From Candidatus Tayloriibacteriota bacterium (GTDB taxonomy: Bacteria > Patescibacteriota > Minisyncoccia > Phycocordibacterales > CAIRYW01): a stretch of DNA of 50,448 bases. Position numbers and translations under genes: made by a program. The notes under the pieces are model-generated. The model did not search any database, was not told where the DNA came from, and saw only the letters and a list, made by a program, of their open reading frames with translations. The DNA lies in assembly GCA_028286725.1 (NCBI GenBank), contig JAQBQZ010000005.1, forward strand, positions 1-50,448, given 5' to 3'. This document shows positions 30,857 through 40,852 of the stretch, piece after piece. Position 1 is the stretch's first letter, and each line of letters opens with the position of its first letter.

Positions 30857-33800
30857 ATGCGACTTGTATTCCGCACAATTTTCTTTGTTGTTTTCTCACT
30901 GATTTTTATATCAAAGCCTCTTGTTGCCGACGCCTCTATTGCGACAGAAACTGCCAAAAATATTGGAATATTTTATGCAAACTCGACTATCTCTCTTGCC
31001 GACAAGACAGGTGAGAAAATTTCTGGAGTAAAAGATTTTTATACTCCACTTTTTGTACATACCAGAGAGGATCTTAAAGGGATCTTCGATGGGGCATTTA
31101 TGGTTTCTAATACTGCGCTCAATTCTGTGATCGGTTTGGGAAGGGGAGTTCTCGATACGAGTGCATACCAGATTCAACATACTGGAGAAAATGTTGGAAG
31201 TGTTGTCGCATCTGCAGGTTCTGTACTCGATGATGTGAATAATGTTCTTTTTACAAAAACACCGGAGGTTATTTCAAAGGCAGATATTGCTAAAGTGGAA
31301 GTTACAATACAGGCTGAAGCTACTCCTGACACAAGCGTGTCGACCAAAAAAACAATTTCAGTTGAGAATTTTGCAAGTGCACAAAATGCGATTCACTTTG
31401 CTCTCCCGAGTGCGGAGGATCTTGGAAGTAAAGTTTTGAATGTATATCAAAATATTGGTAATGCGTTTTTGGATTCTGTCGCACACAATACGAATGAAAC
31501 AGTTTCTTCTTGGAAAGGTATGATCGACAAAACGAGAAATGTGGTCGCTGTAGTGAACAGCAACATCAACGAGGCGACAAACGCTCTCGGCAATGTGGGA
31601 TATATCGGAACTAAAAATGTTTTAGATGGTGGAATAGTCATTGGAAATGGAGTATTGAAAACAAGTGAAAAAGTTATTACAAAAACAGGAGATGTGGTTG
31701 CGAGTGCATTTGTTGGCACCAACAATCTTTTACACAACTCAAAGAATGTTTTGTTGGGTTCTGTGACATCTCTAACAGGGTCTTTGACACAGAGTAAAAA
31801 TAATTCCGTTGCGGGAGTTGGTGCGATCTGGGATTTTATAATTGACAAGATCTCAGCGCCTCTTGTGCCTCTCTTTTTCAATTCTTCAAACTCAGATGAG
31901 ACTTCGATAAATGTCATCGACTCAAAAAGTGGTACTGTTCAAAACGGTGTGGCAAATAACCAAAATTCAATAGCTGTAATAAAAAATAGTACAGGAAATA
32001 ATTCTGTCATTGAAAGGCTTGTTAGTAAAAACTCTTATTTCACTATTGATAATTCCGCAGAAATAAACAAATTGCGAGCTGAGATGATCACGCTCAATAC
32101 AAATACGATAAATTATCTCACTGATCGAATTGCGCTTCAGGGATACCACAGTGTGGGTGGTATATCAAATACGATCAATAATATTATCCAAAATGGAACT
32201 GGTACAAGTAACGCGATAAGTATCGATGCTTCAGGAGGGACAACAGGATTTTCATTTTCAGGGGGACCGATCACTTCATCTGGAACATTCACACTAGGGG
32301 GCATACTTAATATTGCAAATGGTGGCACCGGAACTTCGACGCTGCCTATCTATGGAAAGGTTTTGATCGGCAATGCGAATGGATCTTATGATCTTGTCGC
32401 AACATCAACGCTTGGTCTTGGAGGAAGTGGCGGGACAGTAACAAGTGTCGATCTTTCTGTGCCAACAGGGCTCACTGTTTCAGGTGGTCCTGTTACAACT
32501 TCGGGAACATTCGCACTCGGTCTTCAAAGTGGATACACGATCCCGCTTCTCGCATCAACGACAGAGTGGAATTCTGCATATTCAAATCGAATCACATCAG
32601 CATCAAGTCCACTTTCAATTGCGAACAATGTTATCTCACTTTCAACAGGCGGAGATTGGGCAGGAACTTTGGATGGGCAAAGCGGAAGCTATTACACGAA
32701 TGCCAATAATCTCACAAATTTTGGCACACCTTTTTATTCGTACTTCCACGCAACAACAACTGATGCACTTGCGCAAGGTTCTACAAACAAATATTATTCT
32801 TCGGCTCTTTTTGCAAACGATCTTACTGCAACAACATCACTCTCACATATTCAAACACTTGGGGGACTTAGTTCTTTTGGAATATCGGGGGCGACAACAA
32901 CTTCAACAGGAAATTTAAATGTTGCAGGAAACATTAATTTCAACGGTTCATTCCTCCAAAACGGCTCTCCATTTGTCGGAAGTCAGTGGAATACAAATGG
33001 ATCTGATATTTCATATTCTGCGGGGAATGTAGGAATTGGGACATCTACCCCTTCGGCAAAATTAGCAATTACTGGTAGTAGTTCAGGAGATGTGTTTACT
33101 GCCGCCTCTTCTTTTAATGCCCCTTTGTTTACAATTGGAAATACAGGGGTTGTCAAAGTTGCTGCTGTCAATTCAGCAGCAGGATCAATACAAGGACTTG
33201 ATAATTCAAGTTCTGGAATTGGCATATCGAGCGGAAATTTTAATTTTGGAAATTATGCCTACATAGTAGGAACACAAAACACTTTCAGAGTAAATTCGAA
33301 TCTTGCTTTCGGCTTTAGTACTGATATATTTAATAATACAAACGATGTCGCTGTATCTAGAATCTCATCTGGTGTTCTTGGTATTGGCACTGGTTTGGCG
33401 GGGAATAGTTCTGGCACATTGCTTGCAGGCAACATTGGAATCGGTACAACAACTCCGTGGAAGAATCTTTCAGTCGTAGGTGACATGGTTCTCACTGGAG
33501 GATTCTATGATTCACTTTCATCATCTGGTACAAACGGCATGGTACTTCAATCTACTGGATCAGCCACAAAATGGGTGGCAACAAGTACGCTTGGTCTTTC
33601 GTCAACACTTACTGGAACTACCGGTCAATTTGCATATTTTAGTGGGACTAATAATGCGGTGGGCACTTCGTCAATCTTTATTTCAACAGTAGGGAATGTA
33701 GGGATTGGCACAACGAATCCTAGTGGAAAGCTCGATGTTCAAGGAGGTTATACATACTTGAATGGTCTAAGAATTTCAGGATCTGACAACACAAACACCA

Positions 33801-36800
33801 TCTACCAACCTTCAGGAGCAATTGGAATCACTGCAGGAGGCGGAGGTCAAGGATTATTCGTAACAGCTAGTGGTGCAAGTTATGCGAACGGTGCTTTTGG
33901 TGCTGGAACAGCTTCGCCTGGGTATGCCTTACATGTAAGACCACTTGCAACTGATAAATATGGATTATATATCGATGGACTGTCAGCTCAAACTGCAAAT
34001 CTTGCGCAATTTAATGTCTCTGGCGTTCAAAAAGCTTACATCGATAAAGATGGAGGGGCATATTTTGGTGGCAATGTAAGTGTAGGTACAACAACTCCTT
34101 GGGGCCAGCTCTCAGTAAACCCCAACGGCATCACAGGACCATCATTCGTTGTTGGATCTTCAACTGCAACGAACTTTATTGTGACAAATGGAGGGAATGT
34201 GGGGGTAGGAACAGCAAATCCGACTCAAATGTTTGATGTCTTGGTGCCAACAAATGCCGATAAAGGATTTACATTCAGGTCAGGATCAGGGACTATTTTG
34301 ACTGGTACTAATGGATCATCTGGAAATTATGGCTTAACTTTAGCAAATGGCTTGGTGGCGATTGATAATTTTTATGGTCTCAGAATGACGAGTGGAAGTC
34401 TTCCAATTCAAGGTTTGGATAGCTCAGCAACTATTGCTCGCGATCTTTCAATTAGAGGAAAAACTCTGGAATTTAAAACTGGTAATAGTGGTTCTGCGTT
34501 TCCAAATACAGCTATGACAATAGATGTTAATGGTAATGTTGGTGTAGGTTCTACAACTCCTTGGGGTCAATTCTCTGTAAATCCAAACGGTATCACCGGC
34601 CCTTCATTTGTCGTCGGTTCTTCGACAGCGACGCAGTTTGTTGTATCAAATGGGGGAAATGTGGGAATTAACACTGCAGCCCCATCTTCAACATACAAGC
34701 TTGATATAAATGGTGGAGCGCGAATAACAACTGGAAATAGTCTTATTGTTGATACAGTATCTCCAAATGCGGGTGCGAATCTTACTCTTATTGCAGGGTC
34801 TTCTAACCGCGCTTACTTTGGAGGTAGTGGTGTGTTTGGTGGACAGCTCACAGCTGCTACCGGAGAACTTGGGATATCTGGTACGACTGTGCTTCGGTGG
34901 ACCAATGATGCAACATCATACGGTACGGCTGATATTGGATTTTCTCGAGGAGCTTCAGGAAAATTATATTTAGGTAACGGTACAGCAAGTGATTACACAG
35001 GAACGCTTATTGCGGGAAATATTGGTATCGGCACAACAACTCCTTGGGCTCAGCTCTCAGTAAATTCAAATGGAATTACAGGTCCTTCATTTGCTATCGG
35101 CTCTTCAACTGCAACAAGCTTTATTGTGACAAATGGAGGATATGTGGGAATTGGAACTTCTGCTCCAACTCGAAACTTTGTTGTTACCAATAATATTGCT
35201 GGCGCAGGTACGATATCCATTAGTCCAGGTGATCCAACATTAAGTACGGCAATTGGGGCTACTGTAATGCGAACAAATTCTACTGGTAATTTCGATTTTG
35301 ATAACCCAAAGACTATTAATTTTAACTTCAATACTGGAGATAATACTGGCGCAACCAGAAAATTCACCATAAATTATGGATCGGCCCAAACTAATGCATT
35401 AACGGTAGTTGGTGGCGTCGACCAAGCGAATGCAGGGTTTGTTGGTGTAGGTTCTACAACTCCTTGGGGTCAGTTCTCAATAAACCCAAATGGAATAACA
35501 GGGCCATCATTTGCAATCGGTTCATCAACGGCAACACAATTCATTGTGACAAATGGGGGATATGTTGGAATCGGAACCTCAACGCCAAACAACACACTTT
35601 CTGTAGTAGGTGCGGGGTATTTTACAACGGGGCTTTCAGTTGGAGGATCAAATGCGACGACTACTGGCACGCGAGTGTCCATGACACCTGGAACTTTCTC
35701 TTTATACAACAGTAGTGATACAAGCGCGAGATTAAGCCTCTCGCCTGGTGGAAGCGGTAGTTTGCCTAATGGTGTTCCTGGGATTGTTGTAAATTCGCAA
35801 AGTGGCGCTGGCAGTGCAAACTTGTATGGGGCAGCCATTGCTCAAAATGGTACACAAAATACTCTCTCTTTCTATGTCTCCAATGGCACGACGCTCATGA
35901 CCGAGCGTGCGAGGTTTGATAGTAATGGAAACTTTGGTATCGGAACAACTTCACCTCTTGCGCGCCTTGATGTTGTTGGTATTAACAACGGCACGTCACC
36001 GCTCTTTCAAGTTTCAAGTCTCGCTTCTTTTGCAACAACAACGAGATTTCTTATAGACTCAAGTGGAAATATAGGAATCGGAACTTCAACTCCAGCATTT
36101 CCACTTGATGTATATAGTACTGTGAACTCAACTCAAACATACGGATTTTTGAATGCGAGTGGAGTGGTTGGTACTGCAGGTCCAGGATCAAATGGTTATT
36201 CTATTCGTGCGCAAGGAAGAATTATGGCGCCAGAATTTAATGCAGTGTCGGACGCTCGTTTGAAGAATGTGAATTTTGAGCTTACTTCAGATGTGGCATT
36301 GGGAGCTCTTTTGAAACTTCAGCCTGTATCATTTAATTGGAAAAATGAACCAAATGGTCAACCTATTTTAGGTTTCCTTGCTCAAGATGTTGAAACTGTT
36401 ATTCCAAATGCAGTATCGAAAATAGCAACAGAAAATTTTGCAGATCAAAGAATGCTTGATTACAACCAGATTACGGCTGTGATGGTAGGAGCGGTTAAGG
36501 AGATCAAGATCGAGCTTGATGCTTTGAGTCAAAAGATCTCAAGTATGATGCCATGGTTTGTTGACGGTAAGTTCAAGGTCCAAAGTGACGTTTGTGTTGA
36601 TGACGTTTGTGTGACAAAGCAGCAATTCAAGCAAATGCTTTTGAACAGCGGTGCATCACATACGACAGTAAGTGTTCCAAATCCAAATAATACTTCAACC
36701 ACCACAGAATCCACATCAACAACAACTGAGTCAACTTCTACAACTACTCCGCCAAATGAAGATGTAAATACTCCTGTAGAAACTCCATCAGAACCAATAC

Positions 36801-36853
36801 CTGAACCTGCTTCAGCAGATGCGGCTCCGGCACCAGAGACTATAACCCCTTAA
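30857..36853 (+). CDS. Giant secreted surface protein with S74 auto-chaperone domain
   Basis: 1998 aa. A signal peptide (MRLVFRTIFFVVFSLIFISK) is followed by about 400 residues of helical/amphipathic sequence, then a long Gly/Ser/Thr-rich beta region with many 'GNVGIGTTTP' turns like phage tail fibres. A roughly 40-residue module (TTPWGQLSVNPNGITGPSF..GSSTAT.F.V.NGG) occurs four times near residues 1076, 1230, 1391 and 1531. SDARLKNVNFELT near residue 1798 starts a peptidase S74 intramolecular chaperone, which in phage proteins trimerises the fibre and then cuts itself off before this Ser. A coiled coil (KEIKIELDALSQKI) and a Thr/Pro-rich C-terminal tail of about 100 residues follow. It probably forms a trimeric surface fibre for host or surface attachment. 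Confidence 0.88.
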   Translation: MRLVFRTIFFVVFSLIFISKPLVADASIATETAKNIGIFYANSTISLADKTGEKISGVKDFYTPLFVHTREDLKGIFDGAFMVSNTALNSVIGLGRGVLDTSAYQIQHTGENVGSVVASAGSVLDDVNNVLFTKTPEVISKADIAKVEVTIQAEATPDTSVSTKKTISVENFASAQNAIHFALPSAEDLGSKVLNVYQNIGNAFLDSVAHNTNETVSSWKGMIDKTRNVVAVVNSNINEATNALGNVGYIGTKNVLDGGIVIGNGVLKTSEKVITKTGDVVASAFVGTNNLLHNSKNVLLGSVTSLTGSLTQSKNNSVAGVGAIWDFIIDKISAPLVPLFFNSSNSDETSINVIDSKSGTVQNGVANNQNSIAVIKNSTGNNSVIERLVSKNSYFTIDNSAEINKLRAEMITLNTNTINYLTDRIALQGYHSVGGISNTINNIIQNGTGTSNAISIDASGGTTGFSFSGGPITSSGTFTLGGILNIANGGTGTSTLPIYGKVLIGNANGSYDLVATSTLGLGGSGGTVTSVDLSVPTGLTVSGGPVTTSGTFALGLQSGYTIPLLASTTEWNSAYSNRITSASSPLSIANNVISLSTGGDWAGTLDGQSGSYYTNANNLTNFGTPFYSYFHATTTDALAQGSTNKYYSSALFANDLTATTSLSHIQTLGGLSSFGISGATTTSTGNLNVAGNINFNGSFLQNGSPFVGSQWNTNGSDISYSAGNVGIGTSTPSAKLAITGSSSGDVFTAASSFNAPLFTIGNTGVVKVAAVNSAAGSIQGLDNSSSGIGISSGNFNFGNYAYIVGTQNTFRVNSNLAFGFSTDIFNNTNDVAVSRISSGVLGIGTGLAGNSSGTLLAGNIGIGTTTPWKNLSVVGDMVLTGGFYDSLSSSGTNGMVLQSTGSATKWVATSTLGLSSTLTGTTGQFAYFSGTNNAVGTSSIFISTVGNVGIGTTNPSGKLDVQGGYTYLNGLRISGSDNTNTIYQPSGAIGITAGGGGQGLFVTASGASYANGAFGAGTASPGYALHVRPLATDKYGLYIDGLSAQTANLAQFNVSGVQKAYIDKDGGAYFGGNVSVGTTTPWGQLSVNPNGITGPSFVVGSSTATNFIVTNGGNVGVGTANPTQMFDVLVPTNADKGFTFRSGSGTILTGTNGSSGNYGLTLANGLVAIDNFYGLRMTSGSLPIQGLDSSATIARDLSIRGKTLEFKTGNSGSAFPNTAMTIDVNGNVGVGSTTPWGQFSVNPNGITGPSFVVGSSTATQFVVSNGGNVGINTAAPSSTYKLDINGGARITTGNSLIVDTVSPNAGANLTLIAGSSNRAYFGGSGVFGGQLTAATGELGISGTTVLRWTNDATSYGTADIGFSRGASGKLYLGNGTASDYTGTLIAGNIGIGTTTPWAQLSVNSNGITGPSFAIGSSTATSFIVTNGGYVGIGTSAPTRNFVVTNNIAGAGTISISPGDPTLSTAIGATVMRTNSTGNFDFDNPKTINFNFNTGDNTGATRKFTINYGSAQTNALTVVGGVDQANAGFVGVGSTTPWGQFSINPNGITGPSFAIGSSTATQFIVTNGGYVGIGTSTPNNTLSVVGAGYFTTGLSVGGSNATTTGTRVSMTPGTFSLYNSSDTSARLSLSPGGSGSLPNGVPGIVVNSQSGAGSANLYGAAIAQNGTQNTLSFYVSNGTTLMTERARFDSNGNFGIGTTSPLARLDVVGINNGTSPLFQVSSLASFATTTRFLIDSSGNIGIGTSTPAFPLDVYSTVNSTQTYGFLNASGVVGTAGPGSNGYSIRAQGRIMAPEFNAVSDARLKNVNFELTSDVALGALLKLQPVSFNWKNEPNGQPILGFLAQDVETVIPNAVSKIATENFADQRMLDYNQITAVMVGAVKEIKIELDALSQKISSMMPWFVDGKFKVQSDVCVDDVCVTKQQFKQMLLNSGASHTTVSVPNPNNTSTTTESTSTTTESTSTTTPPNEDVNTPVETPSEPIPEPASADAAPAPETITP
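34084..35567 (+). repeat. Four DNA-level repeats inside the S74 protein gene
   Basis: Copies lie near 34084-34200, 34546-34665, 35029-35147 and 35448-35567, each about 118 bp, encoding the PWGQLSVNPNGITGPSF module. They alternate with dissimilar 280-360 bp segments. A degenerate fifth start (ACAACTCCGTGGAAG) is at 33451. Synonymous differences show they are not recent copies, but they could recombine. Confidence 0.85.
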
Positions 36854-36877
36854 ATTTTATTTAAGAATTTAATTAAT

Positions 36878-37387
36878 ATGGCAACAGTTAATCGTTTTGA
36901 AGATTTGGTTGCGTTTCAAAAATCTCGAGAGTTAGTTAGGGAAATATACAAATCTCTTCGTGATTGTCGAGATGGAGGATTTAAAGATCAGATACAAAGA
37001 GCTTCTGTCTCGATACTTTCAAATATTGCAGAAGGTTTTGAGAGTGGGACCAAAGAGGGATTTTTGAACTATCTTTATATTGCCAAAGCTTCTGCAGGAG
37101 AGGTGAGGGCGCAATTGTATGTGGCACTGGATGTAGGATATTTAAATCCAGAAACATTAAGCAGTAGCGAATACCCGAGAGGGTGCAAATATTTACATGA
37201 GTTGGTTTTATCTTGCTCGAAGCTTGTGGCTAGTTTTATCGAAAAACTCAAACAAAACGGCATGGGTGGACTTCAAAGAAAAACGGTAGATAAGAAAGAC
37301 GTGCTCGCGGATTTGATGAAAGAAAAAGGATTTGAATACAAAGATGGGAAAGTGGTGAAGATTGATAACGGGAAATTTCAGCATTAA
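36878..37387 (+). CDS. Four-helix-bundle protein, S23/IVP-like
   Basis: 169 aa. FEDLVAFQKSRELVREIYKSL, FKDQIQRASVSILSNIAEGFESGTKEGFLNYLYIAKASAGEVRAQLYVALDVGYL is the standard start of the family first found in 23S rRNA intervening sequences and related to Avd of diversity-generating retroelements. The loop before the last helix, LSSSEYPRGCKY, is encoded by a 26-bp repeat that also occurs outside genes downstream of secY. A basic tail of about 45 residues (RKTVDKKDVLADLMKEKGFEYKDGKVVKI) is extra. The protein is thought to bind nucleic acid as a pentamer. Function in CPR is unknown. Confidence 0.88.
   Translation: MATVNRFEDLVAFQKSRELVREIYKSLRDCRDGGFKDQIQRASVSILSNIAEGFESGTKEGFLNYLYIAKASAGEVRAQLYVALDVGYLNPETLSSSEYPRGCKYLHELVLSCSKLVASFIEKLKQNGMGGLQRKTVDKKDVLADLMKEKGFEYKDGKVVKIDNGKFQH
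37159..37184. repeat. 26-bp repeat, copy B (inside the four-helix-bundle gene)
   Basis: Identical to 27918-27943 over 26 nt. It is read in frame as LSSSEYPRG, without disrupting the gene. Confidence 0.85.
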
Positions 37388-37409
37388 GCTGATACCCGAG
37401 AGGGTGAAA
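37384..37409. repeat. Partial third copy of the repeat
   Basis: ATTAAGC then GATACCCGAGAGGGTG, overlapping and following the stop of the four-helix-bundle gene. Relative to copy B (ATTAAGCAGTAGCGAATACCC...) an internal segment is missing. The ACCC-GAGA-GGGT hairpin is intact. Confidence 0.7.
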
Positions 37410-37457
37410 TATATAAAGATTTAAGAATTCAAGATTTAAATATTTAACATTTCAGAG

Positions 37458-37463
37458 TATAAT
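37458..37463 (+). promoter_or_regulatory. -10 box before the TraG-like ATPase
   Basis: TATAAT ends 7 nt before ATG 37471, leaderless spacing. Confidence 0.55.
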
Positions 37464-37470
37464 TAAACCT

Positions 37471-40386
37471 ATGGCGGAAAATCTACAACAAAACGAAATA
37501 AATAAATTCTCTTCACCTCTTGAAGAGATAGAATATCTTCGTGCCAAAGTTGTCACTGCAGAAAAAAACTATCTTGAAAAATTCGGCGCTGCAGATCGTG
37601 AGAGTATTGTGCGTGAAGAGATTCGTAGATACGCACAGGCGAATCCTGATGAAGTGCTCGCCAAGGGACACAAGATGCTTGAGGTGCATCAAAGAGAGAT
37701 CGTGCTTGAGCTTGCGCCAGAAAACCATGACACCAAAATGGAGGAACTTTTGGCGATTCTTGCAGAACGAGGTCTCCGAAATACCCTTGATATCATTACA
37801 CTTTTGAACAATCCGCACCTCGAAGATGATTTTCATCGATTCCTTGTTCAATACATCAAATCAGGCCTTCCTATAAATGACATAAAAGGGGTTGAAAAAT
37901 ATACCAAAGCTCTCAAGCACACTCTCTTTGAGATTTCTTTACCGACAGCTGAGGGTGAAGAAGAAAAACAAAAAGCACTCAAAGAACTGGTCTCATCAAT
38001 GGAGCAATTTTATGCAGGTATGGTATCTGTTGCTCATCAAAACGATGAATCATTCACAATCGAGCTTGCCAATCCTGAAGGATCGCTCGAGTCTGTTTTT
38101 TATGTTTCGGTTCCCGGTGATATGTCACATCTTTTCGAAAAACAAATTCTCTCTATATTTCCCAAAGCAAAACTCCTTGAGAAAAAAGATGATTACAATA
38201 TTTTCAACTATGATGGAGCAACTGTTGCGATGGAAGGGAAGATCCAGGGCAATCCCATCTTTCCAATCAAGTGCTATGACAAATTCGACTTCGATCCTTT
38301 GAATATTCTTCTCAATACTTATTCAAAGATTGATGAAGATGGTGAGGGTGCGTGTGTACAGATCATTCTTCGGCCTGACCATGAGAAATATCTTGAACAT
38401 TATCAAGAGGCGCTTCGAGATCTTGAAAAAGGAGGAGTGGCAAAAAAAGCGTTAGATGTTAGGCACACCCTTCTTGGACAGTTTTCAAAAACATTCAAAG
38501 AGTTTGCGTTTGAAGGTGTGAAGGAAATTTTCGGACCTGCACCAGGCAAGAATCCACAGATGACTTCTCCTACAAATCGGGCTACAGAAAACCAGACGAT
38601 CATCGAGCAGATAAGAGAGAAGATCTCAACTCCAATCCTTCAGTCCAACATTCGAATCATCGCTTCTGCAAAAAATAGCCAGCGAGCATACAAGATCGCA
38701 TTCGACCTTGCTTCGTCATTCAATCAATTTGAAAATACTCGAGGAGCAAAGATTGTATTTGAAGAAATTGTTCAAAAAATGCAGGCAGAATTTCTAAAGA
38801 AATTTATCTATCGTGTCTTTGATGATACGAAAAACCTTCCGCTTTCAATCAAAGAGGTGACGAGTATTATGCACTTTCCACAGCACAATATTTCATCTCC
38901 TCAACTCAAAGTCTCAAAAGCGGCAACAGCTCCTGCACCGCTTGGACTTGCGTCAAAAGGAACATTGCTCGGTATCAACAGTGATAGAAATCAAAATACT
39001 AATATATTCACCACAGATGAGGATCGTCTGCGACATTTCTATGTTATCGGACAGACTGGTACTGGTAAGACGACACTTCTAAAAAACATGATCACTCAAG
39101 ATATTCTTGCGGGCAATGGTGTCTGTATGATCGATCCACACGGATCAGATATTCAAGACATCCTCGCCATCATTCCAAAAGAACGATATGAGGATGTGAT
39201 CTATTTTGATCCTGGATATGCGCCGCGACCGATGGCTTTGAACATGCTCGAATACGATGTGAACTACCCAGAACAAAAGACATTCGTCGTAAACGAACTT
39301 CTCTCAATCTTCAACAAACTCTTTGATATGAAAGTGGCAGGAGGTCCGATGTTCGAACAATATTTCCGAAATGCTGTGTTGCTTGTAATGGATGATCCTG
39401 CGAGTGGTAATACACTACTCGATGTTTCTCGAGTGCTGTCGTCAAAACCATTTCGTGAACTGAAACTCTCGAAATGTAAAAATCCAACGGTGACACAATT
39501 CTGGAGAGAGATTGCAGACAAAGCGGGAGGGGAGGCATCGCTTCAAAACGTTGTGCCGTATATTACTTCAAAGTTCGATGTGTTTCTCTCAAACGAAATC
39601 ATGCGGCCGATCATTGCTCAAGAGCATTCAACATTCAACTTCCGTGAAGTAATGGATACAAAGAAAATTCTTCTCGTGAATCTCTCGAAGGGAAGACTCG
39701 GAGATATTAATGCCAACCTTATTGGACTTATTCTTGTAGGAAAGATCCTCATGGCGGCGCTTTCACGTGCAGACTCTTTTGGGACATCTCTTCCATCGTT
39801 TTATCTTTATATTGATGAATTCCAGAACATTACGACAGATTCGATTTCACAGATTCTTTCTGAAGCGCGAAAGTATAAACTGTCTCTCACGATCGCACAC
39901 CAATTTATCGCTCAGCTTGAGGAGAAGATCAAAGATTCTGTATTTGGAAACGTCGGATCCATAGCAGCATTCCGAGTTGGTGCTGATGATGCAGAATATC
40001 TCGAAAAACAATTCTCTCCAGTCTTTAATGCAAAGGATCTTTTGAATCTAGACAACAGAAATGCATACATGAAGATGCTTTCAGATGGGAGACCTGTGCG
40101 ACCATTTAGTATAGCGACGATGCCGCCTTTGAAAGGGGATGAGGGAATTGTGGCAAAGCTCAAAGAACTCTCATATCTCACCTATGGGCGAGAGAGAGGT
40201 TTGATCGAAGCAGAGATCGCAAACAAATTCAAAAAAGAACCACCAAAGGAAATTCCACCAAGTTCTCCGTTCGGCACGCCGGTTCCTGTGACACCAATTG
40301 TAGCTCCAGTTGTTCCTGTTACACCAACTCCCGCTGTCACACCTGCACCTGCGCCCGCGACGAAGAATAATCCATTTGCGGTATAA
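37471..40386 (+). CDS. TraG/VirD4-like type IV secretion coupling ATPase
   Basis: 971 aa. A long N-terminal region with helices and a mixed domain (to about residue 480) precedes a RecA-like motor: Walker A VIGQTGTGKTTLLKN near residue 526, DPHGSDIQD, Walker B FYLYIDEFQNITTD near 780, and a LTIAHQFIAQLEEKIKDSVFGNVG sensor segment. The C-terminus is Pro/Val/Thr-rich (PVPVTPIVAPVVPVTP). This is the DUF87/TraD-like ATPase that couples substrate to a type IV secretion channel; CPR genomes carry it without a full conjugation set. No relaxase or VirB4 is in the window. There is no N-terminal membrane anchor. DNA or protein translocation is inferred. Confidence 0.8.
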   Translation: MAENLQQNEINKFSSPLEEIEYLRAKVVTAEKNYLEKFGAADRESIVREEIRRYAQANPDEVLAKGHKMLEVHQREIVLELAPENHDTKMEELLAILAERGLRNTLDIITLLNNPHLEDDFHRFLVQYIKSGLPINDIKGVEKYTKALKHTLFEISLPTAEGEEEKQKALKELVSSMEQFYAGMVSVAHQNDESFTIELANPEGSLESVFYVSVPGDMSHLFEKQILSIFPKAKLLEKKDDYNIFNYDGATVAMEGKIQGNPIFPIKCYDKFDFDPLNILLNTYSKIDEDGEGACVQIILRPDHEKYLEHYQEALRDLEKGGVAKKALDVRHTLLGQFSKTFKEFAFEGVKEIFGPAPGKNPQMTSPTNRATENQTIIEQIREKISTPILQSNIRIIASAKNSQRAYKIAFDLASSFNQFENTRGAKIVFEEIVQKMQAEFLKKFIYRVFDDTKNLPLSIKEVTSIMHFPQHNISSPQLKVSKAATAPAPLGLASKGTLLGINSDRNQNTNIFTTDEDRLRHFYVIGQTGTGKTTLLKNMITQDILAGNGVCMIDPHGSDIQDILAIIPKERYEDVIYFDPGYAPRPMALNMLEYDVNYPEQKTFVVNELLSIFNKLFDMKVAGGPMFEQYFRNAVLLVMDDPASGNTLLDVSRVLSSKPFRELKLSKCKNPTVTQFWREIADKAGGEASLQNVVPYITSKFDVFLSNEIMRPIIAQEHSTFNFREVMDTKKILLVNLSKGRLGDINANLIGLILVGKILMAALSRADSFGTSLPSFYLYIDEFQNITTDSISQILSEARKYKLSLTIAHQFIAQLEEKIKDSVFGNVGSIAAFRVGADDAEYLEKQFSPVFNAKDLLNLDNRNAYMKMLSDGRPVRPFSIATMPPLKGDEGIVAKLKELSYLTYGRERGLIEAEIANKFKKEPPKEIPPSSPFGTPVPVTPIVAPVVPVTPTPAVTPAPAPATKNNPFAV

Positions 40387-40422
40387 AAGATTGAGTATGA
40401 TTATGTTGTAGAATAAATAAAA

Positions 40423-40460
40423 TTTGCACAGTTCGCTTCGCGAACTGTGCATTTGTTTAT
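40423..40460. terminator. Bidirectional terminator
   Basis: TGCACAGTTCGC pairs perfectly with GCGAACTGTGCA around TTC, with A- and T-rich flanks on both sides. It serves the ATPase gene and the convergent minus-strand gene. Confidence 0.92.
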
Positions 40461-40819
40461 TAACCACTCTTATCTTCGCTCCAAGATGTTGAGACTCTCA
40501 TCTCGTTTAAATGACCAAGCTCTGATGCGATAACTCTGAAAACCCTCCTCGATTCATCTTTCCATTCTGGTGAGACAGACCGGTTAAGATTACTCATAAG
40601 AATTGTCTGAAGTTGTCGCATAGCATTTGCCACTTCATTTAAGACTTCAAGTGATGGTTCGTGACCTAGCTTTTCAAGCTCTCTTGATATTAATGGCGGC
40701 AAACTCCAGATCATTTCTCCAAAGCGGGAAGAGGGCGGTTCGTCAGCACCATCTTGGAGTGCTAGCAAATATGTTACGCCTCTTTTTGTGACGATGTATG
40801 GTTTTGGGATATCTGGCAT
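40460..40819 (-). CDS. Hypothetical protein
   Basis: 119 aa, not recognised. Probably soluble and helical (SLEVLNEVANAMRQLQTILMSNLNRS; ESRRVFRVIASELGHLNEM), opening with MPDIPKPYIVTKRGVTYLLALQDG, which resembles the beta-strand start of a small winged-helix domain (a 'vT..G..yl' wing). A regulatory DNA-binding role is only a guess. It has a minus-strand promoter, TTAACT-17-TAAACT, about 25 nt upstream, and shares a bidirectional terminator. Arg codons are mixed. Confidence 0.55.
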   Translation of the reverse strand: MPDIPKPYIVTKRGVTYLLALQDGADEPPSSRFGEMIWSLPPLISRELEKLGHEPSLEVLNEVANAMRQLQTILMSNLNRSVSPEWKDESRRVFRVIASELGHLNEMRVSTSWSEDKSG

Positions 40820-40852
40820 ATGTTTGTGGTGGTTGAATGTACACCTCAGAGT

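Noticed and set aside
34084-35567. Regularly spaced repeats suggestive of a CRISPR array
   Set aside because: The repeats are about 118 bp, in frame, imperfect and encode a protein module of the S74 fibre.
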